Source: Chryseobacterium sp. (GTDB taxonomy: Bacteria; Bacteroidota; Bacteroidia; Flavobacteriales; Weeksellaceae). From it: a stretch of 64,000 bases of DNA. The translations under genes and the position numbers were made by a program. This document shows positions 51,658 through 61,540 of this stretch, in pieces. Position 1 is the stretch's first letter. Every line of letters begins with the position of its first letter. Where the stretch lies: NCBI GenBank assembly GCA_003248755.1, contig QFQW01000001.1, positions 62,001 through 126,000 on the forward strand, given 5' to 3'. The notes under the pieces were generated by a model. That model saw nothing but the letters and a program-made list of their open reading frames with translations. It searched no databases and was not told the origin of the DNA.

Positions 51658-52167
51658 TTATTTAGCTTCCACGCAAAAGACGGCGTAAGGAATGACTGTT
51701 GCCGATGGATAAAGTTTTTTAACGTTTCTCAAATCATCAGAAGCGCTTTGTTTGGAGAAGTAGCTTCCGGCAAGTATTTTATAATTTGGTCTCAAAGAAG
51801 CATCCGTTTCAACTTTCAAGCTTCTGAAATCATTTCTGAATTCTGTTGCTATTTTTCTGGCTTCTTCATTGCTTTTTACAACCACAACCTGTATTTTAAA
51901 ACCCATAATTTTGGGGTTCTTTCGGCAGATTTCTGCATTTGTAAGTTCTCTGTTTGCAACTAGGATCTTTGGAGTCGTTTTCACAGGAGCACCAGAATTT
52001 CTGTTACAGTTGTCTTCAATCTTTTCCAGGGCATCATTTACGCGTTCGTCCAGCGCAAAAGAAAGCTCTGTTCCCGACAAAGTGTCTTTTTTCACAACGT
52101 ATTGAGCATCAATTTGGTAAAAACAAAATAGCGAGGAGATTATGAAAAGCTTAAGGAGATTGTTCAT
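51658..52167 (-). CDS. SPOR-domain protein
   Basis: A 169-residue secreted protein with a signal peptide (LLKLFIISSLFCFYQIDAQ) and a C-terminal SPOR domain (residues 95-165): GFKIQVVVVKSNEEARKIAT, NYKILAGSYFSKQSASDDL and a NVKKLYPSATVIP end. SPOR domains bind denuded glycan strands at division or damaged wall sites. The middle part (DERVNDALEKIEDNCNRNSG) is not recognised. It is monocistronic and lies divergent to actA. Confidence 0.85.
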   Translation of the reverse strand: MNNLLKLFIISSLFCFYQIDAQYVVKKDTLSGTELSFALDERVNDALEKIEDNCNRNSGAPVKTTPKILVANRELTNAEICRKNPKIMGFKIQVVVVKSNEEARKIATEFRNDFRSLKVETDASLRPNYKILAGSYFSKQSASDDLRNVKKLYPSATVIPYAVFCVEAK

Positions 52168-52297
52168 TTAAAATATATTTTCAGCAAATTTAAAATAAAT
52201 TGAATGAAACGCAAACTCTGTTATTTAGAACGTTTACAAATTAAAAAGAATTGAGAAAAACCATACGATAAGGGCTTCTTAATTTTTGTTAAAGTGT

Positions 52298-52305
52298 TAT
52301 TTTTG
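52298..52305 (+). promoter_or_regulatory. -7 promoter element of the act operon
   Basis: TATTTTTG, about 50 nt before the actA ATG. Confidence 0.5.
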
Positions 52306-52354
52306 CCGGATTGAATGTAAACTGAATAAATTTTACTAACCCAAGATTATATAA

Positions 52355-53725
52355 ATGATTAGTTGGAGAAAGCATTACAAAAAGGGTCTGATAGCAATTG
52401 GTCTATTGTTGTCAACCGGCGCTTCCGTTTATGCACAAGGCGATCCGAAGAAAGGACAGGAGCTGTTCAAGGCTAACTGTACTGCGTGTCACGCATTGGA
52501 TAAAAAAGTTGTAGGACCAGCACTTGGCGGTGTTGTTGAGAAAGTTAAAAAAGATGGTCAGGATGTTGACTGGCTTCACAAATGGATCAGCAACAACGAG
52601 AAACTGAGAGCGTCTGGCGATGCATACGCAAACAAAATCTACGAAGAAAATGGAAAGGTTGCGATGCAGGTTTTCGAAGGGAAACTTTCTGATCAGGATA
52701 TCGATGATATCTTAGAGTACACAACTAATCCGCCAAAAGAAGAGCCTGCAGCTGAAGCGGCAACAGAAGGTGCTGACGTAAATAGTACTGCTGCAATCGA
52801 GGCTCAAAAAGCTCAGCAATTGAATTCTAAAATCGTAATTGCAGCACTAATTGCAATTGCAGGTTTGTTATTCTGGTTGTTGATTAAAATTCGTCAATTA
52901 GTTAAACTACAACAGACTCCGGAGTTATCAGAACTTAATTCAACAAGACTTACTTCTTTCTCGGCATTGTATGAAAAATACAGTTATGTAGGAAAAGGGC
53001 TTGTTGGTTTGTTGGCATTATTTGCTGTTTATGGTGTTTGGAACTGGTTGATGTGGATTGGTGTTTACAAAGGATATGCTCCGGAACAGCCAATCTATTT
53101 CTCTCACAAGATTCACGCTGGTGAAAACAAAATCGACTGTCAGCTTTGTCACTCAGGTGCTAAGTATGGTAAGGTTTCTGAGATTCCTTCTCTTAACGTT
53201 TGTATGAACTGTCACCGTTCTATTTCTGAATACAAAGGAAAATATATCGAGCCAGGAAAAGACAGAGAATTCTATACTGGAGAAATCAAAAAGATTTATC
53301 AGCATGTAGGATGGGATGAAGATAAGCAAGCTTACACTGGAAAAACTGAACCAGTTGAGTGGACAAGAATTCACAATATGCCTGATTTCGTATATTTCAA
53401 TCACTCTCAACACGTTGTTGCTGGTGAGCAGGCAATCATCAATAGTTTCAATGCTAAACAGAAAGATGCGGCTAATAAGATTGATGTTGTATGTAAAGCT
53501 TGTCACGGTAAAATTGATACAATGAACGTAGTTCAGATGGCTAACAACTTCACAATGGGATGGTGTATCGAATGTCACAGAACTACAGAGGTAGATATGA
53601 ACAACGGTTATAATAAAGAATACTTCAAAAATCTACATGATAAGTTGAAAAAACAATATGGTGAGGGTAGTAAGATTACTGTAGATGCGATTGGAGGTCT
53701 TGAGTGTGGTAAATGTCATTATTAA
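52355..53725 (+). CDS. actA: Alternative complex III cytochrome subunit ActA (monohaem-pentahaem fusion)
   Basis: A 456-residue membrane-anchored multihaem cytochrome c of alternative complex III, the quinol:electron acceptor oxidoreductase. After a signal sequence (LIAIGLLLSTGASVYA) comes a class I cytochrome c domain with CTACH at residues 42-46. Two hydrophobic segments (about 157-180 and 210-235) follow. Five more CxxCH motifs then occur at 262 (CQLCH), 283 (CMNCH), 380 (CKACH), 404 (CIECH) and 451 (CGKCH, next to the last residue). The fusion of a monohaem domain to the pentahaem ActA is common in Flavobacteriia. It is the first gene of a six-gene operon. Confidence 0.92.
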   Translation: MISWRKHYKKGLIAIGLLLSTGASVYAQGDPKKGQELFKANCTACHALDKKVVGPALGGVVEKVKKDGQDVDWLHKWISNNEKLRASGDAYANKIYEENGKVAMQVFEGKLSDQDIDDILEYTTNPPKEEPAAEAATEGADVNSTAAIEAQKAQQLNSKIVIAALIAIAGLLFWLLIKIRQLVKLQQTPELSELNSTRLTSFSALYEKYSYVGKGLVGLLALFAVYGVWNWLMWIGVYKGYAPEQPIYFSHKIHAGENKIDCQLCHSGAKYGKVSEIPSLNVCMNCHRSISEYKGKYIEPGKDREFYTGEIKKIYQHVGWDEDKQAYTGKTEPVEWTRIHNMPDFVYFNHSQHVVAGEQAIINSFNAKQKDAANKIDVVCKACHGKIDTMNVVQMANNFTMGWCIECHRTTEVDMNNGYNKEYFKNLHDKLKKQYGEGSKITVDAIGGLECGKCHY

Positions 53726-53746
53726 TAACAAAAATTAGAAGTATAA

Positions 53747-56700
53747 ATGGCTTCAAATAAAATACAATTCAGAAGTATTCACGAACTAAAAGACCCAACT
53801 TTGACTGGAAAGTTAGCGGCAAAAGAGTTCCAGAATGAAATTCCGGTTGAAGAATTCTTAGATGATTCTAATAGCTCAGGGACTTCTCGTAGAGACTTCC
53901 TTAAGATATTAGGGTTTTCCACTGCAGCTGTTACATTAGCTGCTTGTGAGGCGCCGGTTCTTAAAACGATTCCTTATGTTGTAAAACCTCACGATATCAT
54001 TCCTGGTATTCCGAATTTTTACGCATCTTCATATTTTGACGGTTTCGATTTCTCAAGTGTTTTGGTGAAAACAAGAGAAGGTCGTCCTATCAGAATTGAC
54101 CCTAATCCAGCGGCTGGTTCATTAGGTACAACTAATGCCAGAGCGCAAGCGAGTGTTCTTTCTCTTTATGATAATGATAAAGTTAAAAAACCGGCCTTGA
54201 ATGGACAGGAGCAAGATGACTTCAATAAAGTTGATGATTTTGTTCTTAAAGGTTTAACAGAATCTCAGGCTAACGGTAAAAAGATTGTAGTATTATCTCA
54301 CTCTTTCCCAAGCCCGACTTTCAAAAAGTTATTTGCTGATTTCAAAGTAAAATATCCTTCTGCTGAATTAATCACTTACGATGCATATCCTCACGCTGCG
54401 GCTTTGGATGCTGCACAGGAAGTTTTCGGACAAAGAGCATTGCCAGTATATGATTTGAGTTCAAGTCAATTGGTGGTATCTTTCAACGCTGATTTCTTAG
54501 GAGATTATAACGGAGGAAGTTTAGAAGTTTCTTACGCTGCTGCTAGAAAACCTGGAGAAAATATGTTGAGACATATTCAGGTTGAATCTAATATGAGCTT
54601 AACAGGAGCTAACTCAGATTCAAGATATAAACTGAAGCCAAGTGCAGTTTTCAAAACTTTAATCGAGGTTTATAACGGTCTTAACGGTGGAACTTCTGAT
54701 AAAACGGCTTCTGCAATTGTTAAAGAACTTCAGGCTAAAGGAGACAAAGCTGTTGTTTTTGCAGACGGTTCAAAAGCAGCTTATGTTTTAGCACATTTAA
54801 TCAATCAAAAATTGGGTTCTAAAGCTTTCACCGGTAAAGCTAATTTCCTTAAAGAATACGATAACGCAAGATTCAACGAATTTGTTTCTTGGTTAAATGG
54901 AGGACAAGTTGGTGTTTTGATTACTAACAACGTGAATCCAGTTTACTCTCACGCAAAAGGTCAAACTTTATTTGAAGCATTCAAAAAAGTTCCTTATTCT
55001 GTAGCAATCGTAGATAAGAAGAACGATATGTACAAAGCTTCTAAAGCAGTGATTCCTTATACACACTGGTTAGAATCTTGGGGAGATATCACTCCGGAAA
55101 CAGGTGCATATTCTTTGATGCAGCCTACAATTCAGAAGATTTATACTTCTAGACAAGTCGAAGAATCTTTATTAGTATGGATTAATGGAAAAAATAGTCC
55201 TGCTAATAATTATTATAATTATCTTAAAGCAAACGCCCTACTTCTTAATGGCGGTCTTTCTTTCAACAAAAACCTTTATAATGGTTTCACGAACGGAGGT
55301 CTTTCAATGGGATTGAGTTATGCCGGAGGAAACGCAGCTCAGGCTGTTGCAGAATTATCAGCATTCAAAAATGTTGAATTCGAATTACAACTTTACACCA
55401 AACCAGGTATAGGTGATGGAACACAGTCTAACAACCCTTGGTTGATGGAGCTTCCAGACCCAATCTCCAGATTGTCTTGGGATAACTACTTGACAATTTC
55501 GCCAAAAGATGCTAAAACTCTTGATATTGAGAATAGTCTTAATGCAAGAATGCAGTTGGATGGAGATACTGTTAAATTGACAGTAAATGGTGTTACTCTT
55601 GAAAACGTTCCAGTATTTATCCAGCCGGGTCAAGCAGAAGGTTCATTAGGATTGGCGTTAGGTTATGGTAAAAAAGATTCTGGTAAAGTTGCTGAAACAG
55701 GAATTAATGCATATCCATTATTCGACGGTTACAATACGGTTATTTCTAATGTTAAAATTGAAAAAACTGGAGAAACTCACGAATTTGCGGGAATGCAGCT
55801 TCAAAATACATTGATGGGTCGTTATGAAATTGCTAAAGAAGTGTCTTTGGAGGATTTCATTAATAAACCTGTTGATGACTGGAACGCACCTTTAAAAATG
55901 CACACAATTGGAGGTGAGCTTCCAATTGGAAAGGTTGACCTTTGGGATTCTTTTGATGATACAGATGGTCCTCACTTCAACTTATCAGTTGACCTTAATT
56001 CTTGTACTGGTTGTGGAGCTTGTGTTATAGCTTGTCAGACAGAAAACAACGTTCCTGTTGTTGGAAAAGAAGAGATTAGAATGTCTAGAGATATGTACTG
56101 GTTAAGAATTGACCGTTACTATTCTACTGAACAAAAAGTTGAAGTTTACGAAGGTCTTAAAGATGGAATGGCTGTTCCGGAACTTTACGGTAGTAGTCTT
56201 CTAGGAATTGAAGGAGCTTTGGAAAATGCTGCTGATAATCCAGACGTAATCTTCCAGCCGGTAATGTGCCAGCACTGTAACCACGCACCTTGTGAAACAG
56301 TTTGTCCGGTTGCAGCAACATCTCACGGTAAGCAAGGTCAAAACCAAATGGCTTACAACAGATGTATCGGTACTAGATATTGTGCCAACAACTGTCCTTA
56401 TAAAGTAAGAAGATTCAACTGGTTCAACTATGCGTTGAATGATAAGTTCGATTTCAATATGAACAATGATTTGGGAAGAATGGTTCTTAACCCGGATGTT
56501 GTAACAAGAACAAGAGGGGTAATGGAGAAATGTTCTCTTTGTATCCAAGAAACTCAGTTAACGATTCTGAATGCTAAGAAAGATGGCAGAAGAGTAACTG
56601 ATGCAGAGTTCCAAGCATCTTGTGCTTGTGCCGCAGCTTGTTCTACAGGTGCTATGAAATTCGGTGATATGAATGACGTAGATTCTGAAGTTAGAAGCTT

Positions 56701-56806
56701 GTTCAACGGAAATAGAAAATATACTTTGCTTGAAGAGATTGGTACAAAACCAAACGTATTCTATCACGCAAAAATCAGAAACAGAAAAGAAGAGAAAAAC
56801 GTTTAA
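53747..56806 (+). CDS. actB: Alternative complex III subunit ActB (molybdopterin-like plus Fe-S)
   Basis: A 1019-residue periplasmic-side subunit. A twin-arginine motif (TSRRDFLKILGF, residues 46-57) is internal, as is usual in ActB. Residues 70-700 resemble a molybdopterin oxidoreductase but ActB proteins lack the cofactor. The C-terminal part binds Fe-S clusters: CTGCGACVIAC from residue 753, CQHCNHAPCETVCP from 841, CIGTRYCANNCP from 873, and CSLCIQETQ with CACAAAC further on. It lies 21 nt after actA and 18 nt before actC. Confidence 0.93.
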   Translation: MASNKIQFRSIHELKDPTLTGKLAAKEFQNEIPVEEFLDDSNSSGTSRRDFLKILGFSTAAVTLAACEAPVLKTIPYVVKPHDIIPGIPNFYASSYFDGFDFSSVLVKTREGRPIRIDPNPAAGSLGTTNARAQASVLSLYDNDKVKKPALNGQEQDDFNKVDDFVLKGLTESQANGKKIVVLSHSFPSPTFKKLFADFKVKYPSAELITYDAYPHAAALDAAQEVFGQRALPVYDLSSSQLVVSFNADFLGDYNGGSLEVSYAAARKPGENMLRHIQVESNMSLTGANSDSRYKLKPSAVFKTLIEVYNGLNGGTSDKTASAIVKELQAKGDKAVVFADGSKAAYVLAHLINQKLGSKAFTGKANFLKEYDNARFNEFVSWLNGGQVGVLITNNVNPVYSHAKGQTLFEAFKKVPYSVAIVDKKNDMYKASKAVIPYTHWLESWGDITPETGAYSLMQPTIQKIYTSRQVEESLLVWINGKNSPANNYYNYLKANALLLNGGLSFNKNLYNGFTNGGLSMGLSYAGGNAAQAVAELSAFKNVEFELQLYTKPGIGDGTQSNNPWLMELPDPISRLSWDNYLTISPKDAKTLDIENSLNARMQLDGDTVKLTVNGVTLENVPVFIQPGQAEGSLGLALGYGKKDSGKVAETGINAYPLFDGYNTVISNVKIEKTGETHEFAGMQLQNTLMGRYEIAKEVSLEDFINKPVDDWNAPLKMHTIGGELPIGKVDLWDSFDDTDGPHFNLSVDLNSCTGCGACVIACQTENNVPVVGKEEIRMSRDMYWLRIDRYYSTEQKVEVYEGLKDGMAVPELYGSSLLGIEGALENAADNPDVIFQPVMCQHCNHAPCETVCPVAATSHGKQGQNQMAYNRCIGTRYCANNCPYKVRRFNWFNYALNDKFDFNMNNDLGRMVLNPDVVTRTRGVMEKCSLCIQETQLTILNAKKDGRRVTDAEFQASCACAAACSTGAMKFGDMNDVDSEVRSLFNGNRKYTLLEEIGTKPNVFYHAKIRNRKEEKNV

Positions 56807-56824
56807 ATAATAAATAGGTAAAAA

Positions 56825-58222
56825 ATGTCAGGACATTACGAAGCTCCGATAAGGGAACCTTTAATTATTGGTCATAAGACTTATCACGATATCACAGAAG
56901 ATATCGCAAGACCTATCGAAGAACGTGCAGGGAAATTATGGTGGGCATCTTTGTATGCAGCTTTAATTCTGTTCGTTTATGGATTTGGTTGTATCGCTTA
57001 CACAGTCGGAACCGGTATCGGTGCGTGGGGACTTAACAGAACTATCAACTGGGGTTGGGATATTACCAATTTTGTATGGTGGGTAGGTATTGGTCACGCA
57101 GGAACACTAATCTCAGCGGTACTATTATTATTTAGACAAAGATGGAGAATGTCAGTTAACCGTTCTGCAGAAGCGATGACTATCTTCGCAGTTTGTCAGG
57201 CGGCTATCTTCCCGGTAATTCACATGGGTAGAGTTTGGGTTGGATATTGGGTTTTCCCTTTGCCAAACCAATTTGGTACCCTTTGGACCAACTTCAACTC
57301 TCCGTTACTTTGGGACGTATTTGCAATCTCGACTTATTTCTCTGTATCAGTTGTATTCTGGTTTATGGGATTGATTCCTGACTTTGCAATGATCAGAGAC
57401 AGAGCAAAGACCCCATTTAATAAAAAGATCTATACGCTTCTTGCATTCGGATGGGGTGGAAAAGCAAAACACTGGCAAAGATTCGAAGAGCTATCTTTGG
57501 TTCTTGCAGGTTTGGCAACGCCACTTGTATTCTCAGTGCACACCACGGTATCATTTGACTTTGCTACGTCGGTAATCAAAGGATGGCACTCAACAATCTA
57601 TCCTCCTTACTTCGTTGCTGGTGCGATTTTCTCAGGATTCGCAATGGTACAGACACTATTGTTGGTAGCAAGAAAAGTTTGTCACTTAGAAGATTACATT
57701 ACGATGTACCATATCGAGATTATGAATATCGTAATCGTTGTAACAGGTGGTATGGTAACTGTAGCTTATGCTACTGAATATTTCATCGGATGGTATTCTG
57801 GTTCCAGATTTGAAGATTTTACTTATCTTTCTCCGGGAGCAGCTGTTGGACCTTATTGGTGGGCATTCTGGGCATTGATTATCTGTAACTTGGTTGTACC
57901 GGCAGCGTTCTGGTTCAAAAAGGTTAGGACTAATATCTTCTGGACTTTCATTATCGCATTGATTATCAACATCGGTATGTGGTTCGAGCGTTTTGATATT
58001 ATTGTTATTAACTTGTCAAGAGATTATTTACCATCATCTTGGACAATGTTTAAGCCAACAATCATTGATGTTGGTGTATATCTTGGAACAATTGGTTTCT
58101 TCTCAGTATTATTCCTTTTGTATGCAAGAACATTCCCTGTAATTGCACAGGCCGAATTGAAGAGTATTTTGAAAATTTCCGGTGAAACTTATAAAGCAAA
58201 AGAAGGAGATGAGCACCACTAA
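56825..58222 (+). CDS. actC: Alternative complex III subunit ActC (NrfD-like)
   Basis: A 465-residue integral membrane protein with about ten helices, of the NrfD/PsrC family, that provides the quinol site. Early helix LYAALILFVYGFGCIAYT; conserved GHAGTLISAVLLLFRQRWR; IHMGRVWVGYWVFPLPN; HTTVSFDFA; WHSTIYPPYFVAGAIFSG. The 3' end overlaps actD by 14 nt. Confidence 0.93.
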   Translation: MSGHYEAPIREPLIIGHKTYHDITEDIARPIEERAGKLWWASLYAALILFVYGFGCIAYTVGTGIGAWGLNRTINWGWDITNFVWWVGIGHAGTLISAVLLLFRQRWRMSVNRSAEAMTIFAVCQAAIFPVIHMGRVWVGYWVFPLPNQFGTLWTNFNSPLLWDVFAISTYFSVSVVFWFMGLIPDFAMIRDRAKTPFNKKIYTLLAFGWGGKAKHWQRFEELSLVLAGLATPLVFSVHTTVSFDFATSVIKGWHSTIYPPYFVAGAIFSGFAMVQTLLLVARKVCHLEDYITMYHIEIMNIVIVVTGGMVTVAYATEYFIGWYSGSRFEDFTYLSPGAAVGPYWWAFWALIICNLVVPAAFWFKKVRTNIFWTFIIALIINIGMWFERFDIIVINLSRDYLPSSWTMFKPTIIDVGVYLGTIGFFSVLFLLYARTFPVIAQAELKSILKISGETYKAKEGDEHH

Positions 58223-58730
58223 GATTATATATGGACTTTACGGCGACGACGATGATTTGATGCACGGCGTTAAAGCCTTCACAGATAAAGGGATTAGTAT
58301 AAATGAAGTTTATACACCATTCCCGGTTCACGGACTAGATAAAGCTCTTGGCTTGAAGAAAACTAGAATTTCTGACGCTGCATTTATATATGCGTGTTAT
58401 GGGGTTACAATCGGGATTACTTTGACCGCTTATATTATGAATCACGACTGGCCACAGAATATTGGAGGTAAACCTTCTTTTGACTGGTTGCACAATATGC
58501 CGGCTTTCGTTGACCCAATGTTTGAATTGATGGTTTTCTGTTCTGCTCACTTGATGTCATTGACGTTCCTTGTAAGAAATAAAATGTATCCAGGTGCAAA
58601 ACCTCAGAATCCAGACCCAAGAACTACGGATGACAAATTTATGATGGAGTTTGTTTCTGATGATGTTGAAACTATTAAACAACTGTTGATTGATACAGGT
58701 GTTGAAGAAATAACGGTTAAAGATGCTTAA
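58209..58730 (+). CDS. actD: Alternative complex III subunit ActD (DUF3341)
   Basis: A 173-residue DUF3341 protein with two membrane helices (DAAFIYACYGVTIGITLTAY and FELMVFCSAHLMSLTFLV) and a C-terminal soluble tail. The ATG at 58209 (MSTTKIIYGLYGDDDD) is preferred over a GTG 27 nt earlier because the family N-terminus begins at about this point; AAGGAG lies directly before the ATG. It overlaps actC by 14 nt. Confidence 0.9.
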   Translation: MSTTKIIYGLYGDDDDLMHGVKAFTDKGISINEVYTPFPVHGLDKALGLKKTRISDAAFIYACYGVTIGITLTAYIMNHDWPQNIGGKPSFDWLHNMPAFVDPMFELMVFCSAHLMSLTFLVRNKMYPGAKPQNPDPRTTDDKFMMEFVSDDVETIKQLLIDTGVEEITVKDA

Positions 58731-58731
58731 G

Positions 58732-59418
58732 ATGAAGAATAGTATTTTAAAATTTACAGCAATCTTTGGTTTAACTACTGTTTTACTGAATTCTTGCGGT
58801 GGACCAAAAGATAACCCACCTTTGGTATATTTTCCTGATATGTATTTTCCTGTAGCTTACGATCCATTGATGAAAGCTAAAGATGCATATTCTGACCATG
58901 AAAACGAAATTCCTGCTTTTGTAGCTCATAATGGAGCAACTGGACTTTCTCCTGTAGAAGGAACTGTTCCTCAAAATAAAGATGGAATTGTTAGCGAAGA
59001 AACTCTACCTAAAAATGTGGATGAATATAATGCCGGATATGATGCTTCAAAATTGATAAAGGAATCACCTCTAGATCCTAAAAATCTTGAAAAAGATCTG
59101 GCAAGAGGAAAAGTATTGTTCGACCATACTTGTTCTGCTTGTCACGGTACTGGCGGAGATGGACAAGGACCAATTGTAAAAAGCGGTGCTTATTCTGGAG
59201 TTCCTAATTATGCAGACAGAGATATCACAATCGGTTCAATCCATTATGTTTTGACTAATGGTAGAAACGCCATGGGTTCTTATGCAGGACAATTGAATGT
59301 GGGAGATAGATGGAGAGTGGCATTGTATGTTTATAATACATTCAAAGCGCCAACTGCTACCGCTGCTCCTTCTACAGCTGAACCAGCAGCAACTGAAGAT
59401 AAAACCAATGCTAAATAA
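58732..59418 (+). CDS. actE: Alternative complex III subunit ActE (monohaem cytochrome c lipoprotein)
   Basis: A lipoprotein cytochrome c of about 228 residues. The lipobox is LLNSC; an ATG three codons upstream overlaps the actD stop and may be the true start. One haem motif, CSACHGTGGDGQGP, lies in the C-terminal half, and the distal Met ligand is probably in GRNAMGSY. The tail is rich in Ala, Thr and Pro. It is the likely exit point for electrons towards a terminal oxidase. Confidence 0.9.
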   Translation: MKNSILKFTAIFGLTTVLLNSCGGPKDNPPLVYFPDMYFPVAYDPLMKAKDAYSDHENEIPAFVAHNGATGLSPVEGTVPQNKDGIVSEETLPKNVDEYNAGYDASKLIKESPLDPKNLEKDLARGKVLFDHTCSACHGTGGDGQGPIVKSGAYSGVPNYADRDITIGSIHYVLTNGRNAMGSYAGQLNVGDRWRVALYVYNTFKAPTATAAPSTAEPAATEDKTNAK

Positions 59419-59429
59419 AAAAATAGAAA

Positions 59430-60764
59430 ATGTATAGTTTTTCACCTAAATTAAGATTATATTCAATTATACTCATTGTTGTAGGAGTTGCTTTATTCGG
59501 TATTGGTTATGCACTTAACCACGGATTGGATGATACTGCAATCTCTCATTGGATGGAGTCAGTTCATACAAAAGGACATGAAGCGCCTTCACATTCTAGC
59601 GAGTTAGTTGGTCCTCAAGACCACGATTCACATTTGGAGCACGCAAAGCATCAGATTCATAATCAACCGTTGGCAGCCATTCACACTTTTGCAGTTTTTG
59701 CTTTTGGAATCAGCTGTTGTGCATTGTTCTTTTACAGTATTCAACACGCGGCACACGCTGGTTGGTCAATCATTGTTACAAGAGTAATGGAAGCGATTGC
59801 TTCTTTCATCCCTTACGGAGGAGCACTTTTAGTAATCATTATGTTATTGAATATTACGCATCAAGGTCACCTTTTCCATTGGATGGATGAAAGTCTTACC
59901 ACGCCAGGAGACCCTAACTTTGATGTTATTTTATTCGAAAAGAAAAAATTCCTTAATATTCCTTTCTACGCAGTTAGAACTTTCATTTACGTCATTGGAG
60001 CATCATTCTTTGTTTGGAAATTGAAGAGTACTTCTAAAAAAGTGGATGAGAACAAAGGAGACAGAAAGATCTACGCTAGTTTGTATAGCTGGAGTGTTGG
60101 TTACATTGCATTCTTCGGGTTTGCTTCTGCGGCTTGGGCTTGGGATTGGTTGATGTCAATTGACCCTCACTGGTATTCTACACTATACATTTGGTATTCA
60201 ATGGTTAGTTGTTTGTCAACTTCTATTGCTGTGATGATTATCATCAGTGTTTATCTTAAGAAAAAAGGAGTTTATCCTCAATTCAATAATAACCACCTTC
60301 ACGACCTTGGTAAATTCTTATTTGCTACAAGTATGTTGTGGTCTTACCTTTGGTTCTGTCAGTTTATGCTTTATTGGTATGCGAACGTTCCGGAAGAAGT
60401 TAACTACTTCTTTGGTAGATTCGAATACTATGCACCAACTTTCTTACCAATGCTGATTATCAATTTCCTTGCACCACTATTGGTTTTAGTAAGTAGTAGC
60501 ATCAAGAGAAATTATAAAGTGGTAACATTTATGGCAGTTGTTGTAATCATCGGTCATGCTATAGATTACTTCAATATGGTAATGCCGGGAACAGTTGGTC
60601 CTTATTGGAACAATGCTTCAAATGCATTCTTGGTATTAGGTTCTTTTGTCTTCGTTGTTGGATTATTTGTTTTCACAGTGATGACAGCTTTATCAAAATT
60701 AAAGTTGATGCCAACTGGGAACCCATTCTTCCACGAATCAGAGATTTACGAATATCCTTTCTAA
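59430..60764 (+). CDS. actF: Alternative complex III subunit ActF (NrfD-like)
   Basis: A 444-residue multi-helix membrane protein paralogous to ActC. A short N-terminal His-rich loop (HESHL-type, with many His between residues 45 and 75) is notable. Conserved WAWDWLMSIDPHWYSTLYI and LWFCQFMLYWYANVPEE segments are typical of ActF. It ends the operon; a terminator follows. The usual coxB/coxA genes of an ACIII-oxidase operon are not present downstream. Confidence 0.9.
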   Translation: MYSFSPKLRLYSIILIVVGVALFGIGYALNHGLDDTAISHWMESVHTKGHEAPSHSSELVGPQDHDSHLEHAKHQIHNQPLAAIHTFAVFAFGISCCALFFYSIQHAAHAGWSIIVTRVMEAIASFIPYGGALLVIIMLLNITHQGHLFHWMDESLTTPGDPNFDVILFEKKKFLNIPFYAVRTFIYVIGASFFVWKLKSTSKKVDENKGDRKIYASLYSWSVGYIAFFGFASAAWAWDWLMSIDPHWYSTLYIWYSMVSCLSTSIAVMIIISVYLKKKGVYPQFNNNHLHDLGKFLFATSMLWSYLWFCQFMLYWYANVPEEVNYFFGRFEYYAPTFLPMLIINFLAPLLVLVSSSIKRNYKVVTFMAVVVIIGHAIDYFNMVMPGTVGPYWNNASNAFLVLGSFVFVVGLFVFTVMTALSKLKLMPTGNPFFHESEIYEYPF

Positions 60765-60787
60765 TTGATTTTAGAACTGAAAAATAT

Positions 60788-60815
60788 AAAACCCAGCAGA
60801 AATGTTGGGTTTTTT
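60788..60815 (+). terminator. Terminator of the act operon
   Basis: AAAACCCA (60788-60795) pairs with TGGGTTTT (60806-60813), followed by T. Confidence 0.85.
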
Positions 60816-60842
60816 CATTAATTTTAAAGAAACAATAGACAA

Positions 60843-61538
60843 ATGATTCAAAAGATTCCGATTGACAATATCCTTTTTCTTGATATCGAAACTGTTCCGC
60901 AAATTGATACTTGGAATAATCTCGATGCTACAATACAATATCTTTGGGATAAGAAGACAAAATTTCAAAGAAAAGAAGAAATCGAAGCTTCAGAATTCTA
61001 TGAGCAACGAGCAGGAATAATGGCAGAATTCGGGATGATTATCTGTATATCTATTGGTATGATTGATAGTAATACTGGAAAGCTTAAAATCAAAACCTTT
61101 TCAGGAGAAGAAAAAAGTCTGCTGTTGTCATTCTGTGAATTGTTCAACAGTCCTCGATTGAATAATGTTATTCTTTGTGCACACAATGGGAAAGAATTCG
61201 ATTTTCCTTATATAGCAAGAAGGCTTTTAATTAATGGAATTCAACCTCCGATTCCGTTTCAAATGTTTGGAAAGAAACCTTGGGAAATTCCTCATATCGA
61301 TACAATGGAATTGTGGAAATTCGGAGATTGGAAAAGCTATGTTTCATTGGAATTATTGGCCCACATTTTTGGAATTCCCACACCAAAAGACGATATCGAT
61401 GGAAGTATGGTTGCCGATATATACTACAAGGACGGCGATATAGATAGAATCATTCATTATTGTGAAAAAGATGTCTTAACTTTGGCAAATGTTTTCAGAC
61501 GCATGCGTCAGGAAGATTTACTAAAAAGATTAGATTAA
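60843..61538 (+). CDS. Predicted 3'-5' exonuclease (PolB-exonuclease-like, RNase H fold)
   Basis: A 231-residue protein related to the 3'-5' proofreading domain of PolB (DnaQ-like fold). ExoI: FLDIETVPQ (Asp, Glu); ExoII: AHNGKEFDFPYIARR (Asp); ExoIII-like: HYCEKDVLTLANVFRRM (Asp). The first residues MIQKIPIDNI are typical. It would degrade DNA or RNA; the exact substrate is unknown. The sufT-like gene starts 2 nt after its stop, forming a two-gene operon. Confidence 0.85.
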   Translation: MIQKIPIDNILFLDIETVPQIDTWNNLDATIQYLWDKKTKFQRKEEIEASEFYEQRAGIMAEFGMIICISIGMIDSNTGKLKIKTFSGEEKSLLLSFCELFNSPRLNNVILCAHNGKEFDFPYIARRLLINGIQPPIPFQMFGKKPWEIPHIDTMELWKFGDWKSYVSLELLAHIFGIPTPKDDIDGSMVADIYYKDGDIDRIIHYCEKDVLTLANVFRRMRQEDLLKRLD

Positions 61539-61540
61539 AA

